This document shows, one piece after another, positions 42,186 through 51,692 of a stretch of 64,000 nucleotides of DNA. Position numbers and translations under genes: made by a program. Source of the DNA: Vavraia culicis subsp. floridensis (Eukaryota; Microsporidia; Pleistophoridae); assembly GCF_000192795.1 (NCBI RefSeq), contig NW_007360620.1:35902-99901 (forward strand). The letters run 5' to 3'. Positions within the stretch are counted from its first letter, which is position 1. Each line of letters opens with the position of its first letter. Below the pieces are notes generated by a model, which had not been told where the DNA came from, did not search any database, and saw nothing but the letters and a program-made list of their open reading frames with translations.

Positions 42186-43916
42186 ATGAAGGAAGTACTC
42201 AAGATTAAGCGTGTTGTCGGGTGCATTCTGAAGGATGAAAAGGTGTTTGTAAGAATTTTATGGGAGGATAAGCTTGTGACTTGGGAATCGCCCGAGACTT
42301 TGCGCTGTCCCCTTCTATTCACCAACTTCTTGAACAAAGTGGACGGCTTACTGCAGAAAAAAGCTTTTGAAGAAGAAAGAATCAGAAGAAAAGTGGAAGA
42401 GAAAAGTTTTATTTCCAGCATACGGTCCAAAGAATCTATCACAGGGCGCACAACAGCGCCAAGGGCCGCTGTTTTGGAACACAATAGAATTAATCGGCAC
42501 ATAATTAAAACAGCAGGCCAACGCACCGATGAGCTTGAAAAACATAGGGAATTTCAACACGCATACATAGCTAATCAAAAGATCGTTAAAGAAGGAAATC
42601 GCTCAGCGAAGCAACAATCAGAGTCTTTTGGCCAAAAACTGAACCTTGGGCCATATAAATCTTCGTTCAGAGCATCAAACAAAATTTTTTTGAACAGTCA
42701 AAGATACTTTGAGGCGCCGCTGAGCAAACAGACAGGCTATATAGAGAAAGAAGAGGTTGACATACAATCAAAGGAGAACGATTTCGTAGTTTTAATCGAT
42801 TCTGTAAAAATTGCCACGTTTTCCTACGTATGCATTCTTGGTAATCTCGCCATGCCTTTTGGTAAGCAATTCAACGTATCTCGTACCATAGGTTTTGCTG
42901 AATTTGAGAATATTATGTTCTCGGCACGGCAAAACGTGAACTTTGGAGATTATGATGTGTATAATTTGAAATTGCTGAATAACAATGACAAATTTCGTGA
43001 CCTGCTTCTACAAGGTAAAGAGAATCATGTGTTTGTGGACATTTCTGGTGAAATTTCTTTTGTATTGTTTCTCGTGTTTAACAGCAACAAATTAAAGAAA
43101 TACAATATATGTGGATATTACAATCTTGTGAGAATTCCTGCCAAAACGATAAGATACGCCATCAATCCCAGACTCGACAAATCCCTGTGCGATTCGTACA
43201 ATCTATGGCAGAAGAATACTTACCAATACGTTGATCGTGTATTCAGGCATTTTCTCATCTCCGGTCCCAACCTGACAGAGGATAAAATTCTAAAATTCTC
43301 CATCTTTGCTAGCAGTTCGAATTTTCTGGCCAATGAAATAAGGAAGTTTTTAACTTCTAGAGGTAAAAAATATGTGAGCATGGATCACACAGAAATTGAC
43401 ACGATATTCGTACATGTGGAGTATCTGCAGTTTCTCAATAACATGCCGTTCTATTTTATGCTCATAGAGTCGAATTGTTCGTTTTATTTTTTCGGCACGT
43501 CGATCCTGAAGAGAGAAGGCTACTTCGTAGCGCCTATGCTGAAGGAAGGTGGCGTTCTGCTACTTGCTGACAGTATTGCTACTCAGATCGACGATCAGCA
43601 GCTTTCACAGGTTATGGCATTCTTGAGGAAGGATAACATGTCCAAGTGGCAGCTAGTGATAGGATCAAGTTTAGCCAAAAAGCTTGAATCGATGCTCTGT
43701 CAGATGCCACAAAACGATACGGTAAGAAACGTCCTGTTTCTCTCTCAGAATAACGTAGTTGGGTCGTCCAATTTTGTTCCCGAGGAATACATAAGGAATC
43801 TCAGAAAAAAACACCTCATTGAAAAGCGGCACTTCTACATATTAGATCCGAAGATAAACGATAATCTGCACAAGACACCGAAGCAATTCATTAATATTAT
43901 TAATAACCACAAATAG
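42186..43916 (+). CDS. Chromodomain protein, 576 aa
   Basis: The N-terminal 50 residues fit a chromodomain: VVGCILKDEKVFVRILWED, then VTWESPETLRCPLLF and a helix FLNKV. This matches the chromo pattern of VxxIL...YLVKW...TWEPxENL...LIxxF. Aromatic positions of the methyl-lysine cage are only partly conserved (W26, W33 region). Residues 55-200 are charged, mostly helical linker. Residues 200-330 and 340-560 look globular. The last contains a strand-rich stretch (GGVLLLADSIATQ, KWQLVIGSSLAKKL) of a type also seen in the C-terminus of silencing factors such as Chp1/TASOR. That link is speculative. Likely a chromatin reader. TTTATAATT is at about -30 and ACCCTCCC is directly before the ATG. Confidence 0.6.
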   Translation: MKEVLKIKRVVGCILKDEKVFVRILWEDKLVTWESPETLRCPLLFTNFLNKVDGLLQKKAFEEERIRRKVEEKSFISSIRSKESITGRTTAPRAAVLEHNRINRHIIKTAGQRTDELEKHREFQHAYIANQKIVKEGNRSAKQQSESFGQKLNLGPYKSSFRASNKIFLNSQRYFEAPLSKQTGYIEKEEVDIQSKENDFVVLIDSVKIATFSYVCILGNLAMPFGKQFNVSRTIGFAEFENIMFSARQNVNFGDYDVYNLKLLNNNDKFRDLLLQGKENHVFVDISGEISFVLFLVFNSNKLKKYNICGYYNLVRIPAKTIRYAINPRLDKSLCDSYNLWQKNTYQYVDRVFRHFLISGPNLTEDKILKFSIFASSSNFLANEIRKFLTSRGKKYVSMDHTEIDTIFVHVEYLQFLNNMPFYFMLIESNCSFYFFGTSILKREGYFVAPMLKEGGVLLLADSIATQIDDQQLSQVMAFLRKDNMSKWQLVIGSSLAKKLESMLCQMPQNDTVRNVLFLSQNNVVGSSNFVPEEYIRNLRKKHLIEKRHFYILDPKINDNLHKTPKQFINIINNHK

Positions 43917-44983
43917 AAACATGAAGTTCTTGCTGTTTCGCTCCTTGCCGTTACTTAGACTGATCGTACTACAAGACGGACGAACAAAGCGAAATCAAGC
44001 CTATAGCATTAAATCTTTTCATCCTTGTACCTCAACCTAACCTTTGAATCACCACCAATATTTTCTAATTACAATCATTGCGCACTTGCAGTTATCGACT
44101 TGGACACTTTTGCCACACTCATCAAATATCGTTGTTCACCAGTACTTTGATCGCAGAATATTTCATGGATGCGACTCCTCAAACTGCGGTATCTCGCGTG
44201 GTTATAAACCTAATAAATGCATCGGCACCTCAATTATGACTGTTTATAGGTAGTGGAGTGACATTTTTACGTGATATATCCCATGCATCTTTACTCCATG
44301 ATGTTCATTCATTACTGTCTCAAGAATCTGCCTGTGGATAGCAGCCAAATATTGCGTATTCCATTTCTTGAATGATTAGCCGTAATATGCGAAAACTCGG
44401 ATCTCATACAGGGGTAGCAGCCAAATATTGCGTATTCCATTTCTTGAATGATTAGCCGTAATATGCGAAAACTCGGATCTCATACAGGGGTAGCTAAAAA
44501 ATAAATGGTATTTACCGATTATAAAGGCATTTATGCTAATCCATCCAAAAACATTTTATTCCTCTTGAATGTGATATAACGATTAAAATTGCAATAAAGC
44601 TGTGGAATAAACCATAATATATTTTGAACACCATTCAACACGTGATACCTCAAATTTGAATTTAGATCAACTAAGCGGTCTTATGAACAAAATGGCCTTT
44701 CCTACTAAATAATATTATCATGTACCGATATACCACGTGTTTTCGTCCTTAAGGAAGGAAAGTAAAGTTTGAAGACATGTTCATCAAGAACTGCAACGAA
44801 AGCATGCAAATGGAATGTAAAACATGAAAGTGGGCATCGTGGTATCCATTTTACACAGCTTGTACAAAATAGTGCCTTTCTGTTGCATGTCCACCACATA
44901 TCTACGGACGGCACAGTCATCTCTTCGGCCTTGCAAAATAGTCGGCAGACGAGTTATTTTTTCTTATGTTTAGCCGATCAAAA
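43917..44983. other. Gene-poor region with 76-bp duplication
   Basis: Apart from the 76-bp duplication, no gene seen. Confidence 0.5.
44341..44492 (+). repeat. 76-bp tandem duplication
   Basis: Two apparently identical copies of a 76-bp unit beginning GCAGCCAAATATTGCGTATT. Confidence 0.9.
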
Positions 44984-45143
44984 CCAATGAACGGCACGAT
45001 TACGCATCTTCATCTCATTTTTCTGTGTATCCCCCGATTTCTTTTCCTTTTTCTTTATCCCTTCCAATGAACGGCACGATTACGCATCTTCATCTCATTT
45101 TTCTGCGTATCCCTCGATTTCTCTTCCTTTTTCTTTATCCCTT
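44984..45143 (+). repeat. 80-bp tandem duplication abutting a start codon
   Basis: Two 80-bp copies with a few C/T changes. Each begins CCAATGAACGGCACGATTAC and ends CTTTATCCCTT. A third CCAATG then supplies the ATG at 45147, so the leader and promoter region is duplicated. Confidence 0.9.
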
Positions 45144-45146
45144 CCA

Positions 45147-46193
45147 ATGTCCAAAGACGATGTGTTTCAAGTGATCAGTCTCATCTCCAAGACAACAAAT
45201 GCCCCACTGATCCTTCATCTGCCATTGAATACCACCAAGAATCATTTGCAGTCCATTTTGAACGATCATTTCAACACCCGCAAATTTTACAAGTTCTATT
45301 CGGAAAAGTCTTTCAACGAGTTAAGAGATGTACACAAGGATGAGAGCAGGCTGGAGATCTTTTACGAGGAGGTTAGTGTGTTTAGCGTGGATGATGATGT
45401 ACTGAGAGCAAGAGATGGTTATCTGCTCTGCAGGAATGGCTTTTACCGTGGGTTTAACAAAATATCGGACCTGCAGAAAAGAGATTTTTCAGTGGATGGG
45501 AATCGAGTAGCATTCTTGGCAGGGCTAGACTGCATTGAGGTGTATGACATGGACAAGCGCTTAGATCCGCACCGCGATAGCGCCACTAAAAACCGTGCTG
45601 ATGATCAGCATGCACCGTCAGAAAGTGCCGCTGGGCTAGCCGGTAACAAGGACTTTGCTTTAGATCGTACGTATAAATTTAGCGAGGCTATCGCAGCATT
45701 TCTGCTGCGGAACAACATCATGCTCGTTGCCTGCACCGATGGAAGTGTACACGTGATCGACAGCCAAAAGCATCTGTTGGCACGTCTTGCAGCCGCAGTA
45801 GCAAACGTGGAGTACCACGATGCCATCTTTCATTTAATTTCCAGGAATGGCACGTATTTGCGCTACCAATACGATGAAAACGACGTACAAGCAAATTTAA
45901 CGACAATTTACCACGACAGACCGGTCACAGCCTTTGCTGCTGCTCCCTTGTTCGTGGTGGCCACGACAAATAAGCTGCTTGTAGGAGATGATGAGATTCA
46001 GCTCGGCATTCGCTACGTAAAAGATGTAAAGACGTACTTAGACAGGATTTACGTGTGTGGGCAGCACCGTTTGATTGTGCTTGAGCAGCTGAAAGTGGTG
46101 AATAGCTTTCAATACGAAAACGAAATAGTGGGTGTTACCATGGTTGGTGGAAAGGTGTACCTCATAGAGGGAAACCGTGTGCATGAGCTGTGA
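45147..46193 (+). CDS. Predicted beta-propeller protein, 348 aa
   Basis: No family recognised. Residues 1-60 are alpha/beta. From about 60 to the end, beta-rich repeats of 35-45 residues (NRVAFLAGLDCIEVYDMDK, NNIMLVACTDGSVHVIDSQK, PLFVVATTNKLLVGDDE, DRIYVCGQHRLIVLEQ, GGKVYLIEGNRVHEL) resemble degenerate WD40 or propeller blades. A short low-complexity loop (about 130-165) interrupts them. No signal peptide. The ATG is formed at the end of the 80-bp duplication with TTTATCCC just upstream. Probably a scaffold subunit of some complex; which one is unknown. Confidence 0.7.
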   Translation: MSKDDVFQVISLISKTTNAPLILHLPLNTTKNHLQSILNDHFNTRKFYKFYSEKSFNELRDVHKDESRLEIFYEEVSVFSVDDDVLRARDGYLLCRNGFYRGFNKISDLQKRDFSVDGNRVAFLAGLDCIEVYDMDKRLDPHRDSATKNRADDQHAPSESAAGLAGNKDFALDRTYKFSEAIAAFLLRNNIMLVACTDGSVHVIDSQKHLLARLAAAVANVEYHDAIFHLISRNGTYLRYQYDENDVQANLTTIYHDRPVTAFAAAPLFVVATTNKLLVGDDEIQLGIRYVKDVKTYLDRIYVCGQHRLIVLEQLKVVNSFQYENEIVGVTMVGGKVYLIEGNRVHEL

Positions 46194-46903
46194 TGAGGCC
46201 ACCATCATTTTGAAGTATTGTTGGGCATACGAAACGAATTTGTGCTGCACAAGCACACCAAACGAGGTTTTCCGGTGTGGAGCGAGGAAACAACCCGAGC
46301 TGGTGCGAGCGATTGATTATAATGGCACTGGTGGTGAGGATAACCCGTAAAACGAAAACATTGAGTAAAATGTTCTGAGACAAAGACGTGGTACTTTTAA
46401 TTTTGTGCGATTCGTTGCTGTACGGCCACGCACTTCCTAATTCATGTTCAGTTACCAGCAGAGCACGCTCTGCTCAATGCTGCTGGGTAGGATTTGCCTG
46501 TATGAGGGTTCTCATTGTGGTTTGACCAACCTTAGTTCGTGGGACGGTGCCGTAGTCAACTCAGAACTGAGCGGCACGTATGTGATGCATAAAAATAAAT
46601 GGTGCATAAAAATAAATGGTGCATAAAAATAAATGATGCATAAAAATAAATGGTGCATAAAAATAAATGACGAATTTTCTGGCCATTACGTACAACAATT
46701 CACTAACAGGCCCTTGTACCACGATATATCCTAAGCATAGCACCGTGTTGAATTGCCGTGTTTCATAGCTGGCGGTCAGCACTCATTCAGTTGTAATCAG
46801 GACATCAAACTCTGTTCACAGTAAACGGCACGGTTTGCAGGGCTGCTATGGTTCTGTCTCCTGGTACACCGTGCCCACCACCTTTAAGCCGTAGCTGGCA
46901 CGG
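46194..46903. other. Intergenic region with 18-bp AATAAA array
   Basis: Only the 18-bp array at 46586-46671 stands out. Confidence 0.5.
46586..46671 (+). repeat. 18-bp tandem repeat, five copies
   Basis: Unit TGCATAAAAATAAATGGT. Each copy contains AATAAA and an ATG. Confidence 0.9.
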
Positions 46904-46908
46904 ACCCC
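46904..46908 (+). promoter_or_regulatory. ACCCC element deciding start at 46914
   Basis: ACCCC lies five bases before ATG 46914 and argues against the earlier ATG at 46848 as the start. Confidence 0.5.
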
Positions 46909-46913
46909 TATCG

Positions 46914-47117
46914 ATGTCGTACTCGGCAGAAATCAAGAAAATATTTATTATGGCAATGGAAAGTTCGTACAGAAAAAAGGAAATAAACGAAACGATCGCA
47001 CGAATTGCAGGTAAAATTGATAAATTGATGGTAGAAGAGGGTGACCTGGAAAGTTTGAAGAGAGAGTTTGAGTCCATTCGAAAAGACTTCGACAGCACTG
47101 CCAATCACATCAAGTAG
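46914..47117 (+). CDS. Small coiled-coil protein, 67 aa
   Basis: Begins MSYSAEIKKIF. The frame is open from ATG 46848, but the ACCCC element sits directly before 46914. Almost the whole chain is a charged amphipathic helix with heptad-like spacing (INETIARIAGKIDKLMVEEG, LESLKREFESIRKDF). There is no membrane segment or Cys. Small helical proteins of this type are often subunits of prefoldin, kinetochore or tethering complexes, but there is no basis for choosing one. Confidence 0.6.
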   Translation: MSYSAEIKKIFIMAMESSYRKKEINETIARIAGKIDKLMVEEGDLESLKREFESIRKDFDSTANHIK

Positions 47118-47467
47118 GAGCAGCTTGTAGCGGTCCACGATTGAATAAACTTGTTTGGTCCTAAAAAGCGTTACGGCAGCAAGAAATGTTTGCCTGTTCG
47201 ATTGATCACCAAACGGAAGGAGAACGGGCAGATAGCGAGACGTGATCGCCTGTTGAATGTTATGCATGTTCTCTCGTCGTATACCTGTGGGCGGTGCTCA
47301 TCACACGGCAATGCCGTTCTCTCCCGCTACCGAACTTTTAAGCCGGGCAGGCATCCTCAGAAGACACGGTCCCAATAATTGCTAAAATTTTGCCCCCATT
47401 CCAACGTGGTATTCCCAGCAACGCCGGCCCATTTTCCTAAAGACTCGTAATTTAAAGGAGTGTTTAA
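47118..47467. other. Intergenic spacer, nothing seen
   Basis: Lies between the small coiled-coil gene and the 3' end of the cyclin gene. Confidence 0.5.
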
Positions 47468-48016
47468 CTAAGCAGTGCTGCTTTTCATCATTTCCGTGTA
47501 AAACACCGTTTCCTTCCCTGTATTGCCGTTCTCAATGCCATTCATTGTCCTCCTTGCTTCTTCCAGCACACACCCCCATTCCGTTGCCTTCATGCCCTCC
47601 AGCACGATCACAACGGCAATTTTCATCTTCTCGTCCTCAATTTCGATCAGCGGTATTTCAAAGTCAAGGCACTCCAAGATCATCTTCTCCACACCCACCA
47701 TGTCCTCCTCGGTACAAGCACCGCCCGTCACACATGCATATTCGCACGCACGGCGCATGTTAACCTCGAAAACTTTGCTCGCCAAGAAGAGCGCGCAGAC
47801 CCCCACCTTCTGCATTTCACCCGTGTCCACGTTGGCCCTCGCCACATAGTGATCAAAGATCCGTATGGCCAGTATGTGCGTGTCGAGCGTTAGCCTGAAG
47901 TCTATTGTTACCTCAAAGAGCCACCGGAGAAGCTTCGTGCGGTTTGTTGATCTGTGAATGGTCAGCTTGAACCTCTTGGTGGGTATTTGCGGCAGGTTTG
48001 ATATGTCGATGAGCAT
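47468..48016 (-). CDS. Cyclin-box protein, 182 aa
   Basis: Predicted CDK regulatory subunit. Residues 28-90 match a cyclin N-box: RTKLLRWLFEVTIDFRLTLD, then HILAIRIFDHYV and VGVCALFLASKVFEV (the A/G-LFLASKxxE signature). The five-helix fold would be completed by residues 95-140 (CEYACVTGGACTEEDMVGVE, then MILECLDFEI). After that only about 45 residues remain, so a second cyclin fold is absent or reduced. The protein is much shorter than typical B-type cyclins (over 400 aa) and has no destruction box at the N-terminus. A TATAAAA-like stretch lies about 25-30 bp upstream on the minus strand. Confidence 0.85.
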   Translation of the reverse strand: MLIDISNLPQIPTKRFKLTIHRSTNRTKLLRWLFEVTIDFRLTLDTHILAIRIFDHYVARANVDTGEMQKVGVCALFLASKVFEVNMRRACEYACVTGGACTEEDMVGVEKMILECLDFEIPLIEIEDEKMKIAVVIVLEGMKATEWGCVLEEARRTMNGIENGNTGKETVFYTEMMKSSTA

Positions 48017-49939
48017 TGGTGTGCAAGGCTTTTTGGTGTTTTATATTTTTTTGAGATTTTGGGAGTACTGAGAGGTAAAAATTTGGGCATGCGTAAAAAC
48101 GGCAAATGAGGTTTTACGGTTTATTGGCGAGATAAATCGGGTGTGCCGTGTTTTGGTGTTTAGTGCGAGGCGACAAGCGTTTTAGAACGGTGCTCTAATC
48201 GTGCGGAGAGCGTGTGATCGTATCTGAGCAATTTGTTGCGGAGGGAATAACTGGCAAGTGCTGTAAAAGGCTGCTTGCGCAGGAACGCAGCACGAACCTA
48301 CCCATGTACGGCCAACGCACCTTTAAAGATCCAAATAAACAGCATTTGATAGATAAGCGCAGTTCAGCGAAGAACAGCGTTTGTGCGTGGCGCTCCTTCC
48401 AGTGCACGCCAATGTTCCAAATTTTACATTTTGCTGCCCCAATTGGTTTTTAGACACGTTCTAAACGCAGATGCGTATTTGCACCCGCCTCACAGCGCTG
48501 TTGATGTGCACCCCAGCAAAAATTGATACTTCCTCAAAACAACACGTTTATGAGCAGCACTGCGCATTTCCTGGCCTAAAAGTATTTCACCTGCAACCAC
48601 TAAGCGCACCAACAGGAAACGGTCGTTCACTAAAATCTTTTCTTCTTCCCGCGCACCAACAACATTCTTGGACCTGTGCCCGTTTCCGGCACACCTGCCA
48701 CGATAAAGGGAAGGTAACGCGCTCATCGTTGGCTCAGTGCACGCACGGCCTTTTTCATTGCATGTCTTAGCACGGAGCAGCCACCGAAGTATTGCAGTTA
48801 AAGTACTGCCCGTAAAAACGTGCACGTACCGATTCAGGCCAATGAAAGGTGCGAAACACCACATGGCGTGTTAAACGTGTCTTAGTGACAAAAGTGCAGG
48901 GCAGTGCGCCAGAGCACCGCAAATTGAACGCTTCCAGCAAACGATTTACTTATTCTGTGAGATGAGCTATGTGGTGGGATCCTTCTGTCTTGCCCGGCAG
49001 AACACCACGATGCTGCGAACATGCATATCCCGCGTGATGTATAAATCCTTGGTGTGCCAGCACCACCATCAGAACAGCGATGAGCAGCAACATTCGCCAT
49101 TGCACGGTACTTCGAATATAAAGAGTGGTTCGTGATTGTTTGATGGTGATCATTGGCGTGTAACGAATTGAGCAGAGGAATGAATAAATTGCCTTTGGCC
49201 TTGGTTTGCACCTCGGGGTACCGGAGTAGGTGGTGATGGCCTGCAAGAAGATGATAAATTGCATACGTGCGGTGGTGAAGTGAAGTATTGCGGTTGGAAG
49301 AAATGCATTCGTACGTTTGGTGGTCTATGACAGACCTACCATGCTGTGATAGGTAAATTTGCTTTTCCTGCTTTGCTGCCACGGGAAGGCGAGCAAAAGG
49401 GTAGAGGAAGGCGAGCAAAAGGGTAGAGAAAGGCGAGCAAAAGGGTAGAGAAAGGCGAGCAAAAGGGTAGAGGAAGGAGGACGTACCGCTAAAATAATTG
49501 TGGGGGCATGGCTCGTTGTAAGGGGAAGGTAATCGTTTCAACAACCGTGACGTGGCGTAGTGCTGATTTGATTAGAATGCCCGTTTATTGCTCAAGCATT
49601 TTTGCAGGTAAAGCTGCATATGACCGAATACTTTGCTTAAATACGAGGTATGGCGTGCTTGCACGCTGCTACACCATTCATCACCGAGCTGTGCTCAAAT
49701 CATTGCTTAGGAGGTGTTTCTTACGGTTATGGTCCTTAGCAGCGCCTTCTAACGCGTACGTTTGCTGACGGCCATCCAAAATACTGCCAGTGCTATTTTC
49801 ATCCACCACGTACTGCCTGAGAAACACGCGCAGTCCAAAGAAAATGATAAATCTATTTTACTATACGCGGTGCACAACGAATAGCAAATTTATCTCAGCA
49901 CATGCCACACCACGCTCATACACAGCACACCAACTCATC
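48017..49939. other. Gene-poor region with 22-bp array
   Basis: Nearly 2 kb without a credible gene. The long minus-strand frame at 48882-49544 runs through the 22-bp array and is not supported. Confidence 0.45.
49382..49471 (+). repeat. 22-bp tandem repeat, four copies
   Basis: Unit GGAAGGCGAGCAAAAGGGTA plus GA, with A/G variants. Confidence 0.9.
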
Positions 49940-50227
49940 CTACGCCCTGTCATTAAACTTCCATTTCCTGTAGTGGTAGCTGTGATAGTTGTAATTATTG
50001 TGCTTGTCACCGTGCTTACCATGGCAGTAGAACACCCTCTTCCTATGCTTTTGGTAGGGCGATAAGTGTCTTTGATAAACCTTTGAGTCGTAAAAGTCTA
50101 CCAGGTACTCCTCGCTCGAGGTATGCGAGCTATCATCAATCGTATTTACCTGTTCTATCGTGTAGGAGGGAACAAAGTGGGAGAACCGGCACAGTGCGAA
50201 TGAAATGTACAGAAGAAATGCGTACAT
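49940..50227 (-). CDS. Small secreted His/Tyr-rich protein, 95 aa
   Basis: ATG 50227 gives an N-terminal signal peptide (MYAFLLYISFALCRFSHFVP). The mature chain has an acidic Ser/Thr part and then a basic His/Tyr/Asn/Lys-rich tail (KHGDKHNNYNYHSYHYRKW). That tail could bind metal or other wall polymers. A CATAAATAG box lies about 20 bp upstream on the minus strand, as for other secreted genes in this window. No family recognised. Confidence 0.55.
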   Translation of the reverse strand: MYAFLLYISFALCRFSHFVPSYTIEQVNTIDDSSHTSSEEYLVDFYDSKVYQRHLSPYQKHRKRVFYCHGKHGDKHNNYNYHSYHYRKWKFNDRA

Positions 50228-50330
50228 GGATGGAATGAATGCGTTCTATTTATGTTTTGCTATCTAAGAAATGGTTTTAGATGGAGGAGATGATTGGGCA
50301 GCATATGACAGTTTAACAGATGGAAATGAT

Positions 50331-50410
50331 TTATTTGAGGGTGCGGGTTAATCATGGGGAGTGGTTTATTTGAGGGTACGGGTTAATCATGGGGAGTGGT
50401 TTATTTGAGG
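50331..50410 (+). repeat. 35-bp tandem repeat
   Basis: TTATTTGAGGGTACGGGTTA plus 15 bases, two full copies and the first 10 bases of a third, running up to the hairpin at 50426. Confidence 0.85.
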
Positions 50411-50425
50411 GTACGATGCCCTTTT

Positions 50426-50462
50426 TACGCATGGTGTATGACAGCCCCATACACCATGCGTA
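50426..50462 (+). repeat. Perfect 15-bp inverted repeat (hairpin)
   Basis: TACGCATGGTGTATG at 50426-50440 and its exact reverse complement at 50448-50462, with a 7-nt loop ACAGCCC. The right arm contains the ATG at 50457. Confidence 0.9.
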
Positions 50463-50772
50463 GAGCAGATTGGGTAAAAAAGTAAATTTATTTGGCACGG
50501 TGCCGTGCGAAGAGCATAAAAATTATTACAAGCAAATTTTACGGGCTCGAACGTTTTTAACACGTACGGAATGCTTGGATGCAGCTGGGTGCGAGGAAAA
50601 AATAAAATTAGCAAAAAAAGAATGCTGGTCATACGAGGATGAACAACGAACATGCACTTTTAAGCTACGGAGTTATCACAGCTTTGAATTGCAGCCCCTC
50701 AAAACGCTTTTACCAGAAAGTTTTTGGTGCCCGGAAAGCGTGCTGAAGCACGGGTTGCAACAGCCGCACTGA
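50457..50772 (+). pseudogene. Cys-containing small protein with frameshift in a 6-A run
   Basis: From 50482 to the stop at 50772 a frame of good composition is open but has no ATG. ATG 50457, with CCCC about ten bases before it, reads MRRADWVKK and stops just after the run of six A at 50476-50481. A one-base change in that run would join them into about 105 residues. The main frame has Cys in PCEE, TEC, AGC, KEC and RTC, including one C-x9-C pair (CWSYEDEQRTC), then FWCPES. Either a sequencing error, slippage or a decayed gene. Function unknown. Confidence 0.4.
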
Positions 50773-51664
50773 GGAGAAAGGCATCAAACCAAGCTTATCC
50801 AGCACCAGAGCAAGGATGGCACAGCTGCGATGTGCAACAGCCTTGCACAGAAGTGCTGTTTGATTCGGAAGGGTCCACCTCATTTTTTACCGGTACACTT
50901 TCCCTCCCATTATTTTGTGCGAATTGTTTTCTTTGCAAGGACCAATGCTCAAATTCTGGTCCTAAATTAGCAATTCATTTAATCACACCACCCTTCATAT
51001 GAGCACGTCACTTCATGATCAGTCAGGTGTAACACCATTTACATCTCAACATTTTGATTTCATCCGTGATTTAAGGAACGTTAAAATCGGTTACCGCGTG
51101 TGCTGCCAAATCTACCGCTATTAAAAAGGTGTACCGAAATGATTGGCCGTAAAGAACGTTTACATTGTTTTGAATTTAAATATTTGTACGGATCAGCTCG
51201 TACGTGCGATCCCTGTTCTTGTGAGTACCCGCTCATCTTTGGCAAGCGCTCATCAAATTATTTATCTAGTGCTTGTTTGCTTGCGATCAAAAGCTTTACA
51301 ATTGTTGAGGTGTGTGCTACAACGATTATTGCTGCATATTTTGCACCAACTTGGTTTTATTTATCGGTGTTAGTTCAACGGTTGCTGTTCCATTTCATTT
51401 GGTAGTGCTAACACCTCAAGTATTTATTGTTTCTTCTCCTGCTCCTCAAAAATACTGCACCCTTCCCCGCTCCTCAAAAATACTGCACCCTTCCCCGCTC
51501 CTCAAAAATACTGCACCCTTCCCCGCTCCTCAAAAATACTGCACCCTTCCCCGCTCCTCAAACCCATTATTTCTCACCCTTCCCCGCTCATCATCCAAAA
51601 TATTCCATAAAACACTTCCATCACCACAATTAGTTTCAAATCCATCACAAACAACAGTCCCATC
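50773..51664. other. Gene-poor region ending in 28-bp array
   Basis: An ATG frame at 51139-51405 (88 aa, several Cys, hydrophobic end) has no upstream signal and is not called. The right part is the 28-bp array. Confidence 0.45.
51441..51560 (+). repeat. 28-bp tandem repeat upstream of a gene
   Basis: About four copies of GCTCCTCAAAAATACTGCAC plus CCTTCCCC, then truncated CCTTCCCCGCTC pieces to about 51595. Confidence 0.9.
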
Positions 51665-51673
51665 ACATAAAAA
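51665..51673 (+). promoter_or_regulatory. CATAAAAAG box
   Basis: TATA-like box 19 bp before ATG 51693. Confidence 0.45.
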
Positions 51674-51692
51674 GAGTGTCAATCCGCACATA

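Noticed and set aside
51312..51692. N-terminal extension of the 51693 gene through the 28-bp array
   Set aside because: It starts at GTG and consists of repeat translation. The signal peptide and TATA-like box fit ATG 51693.
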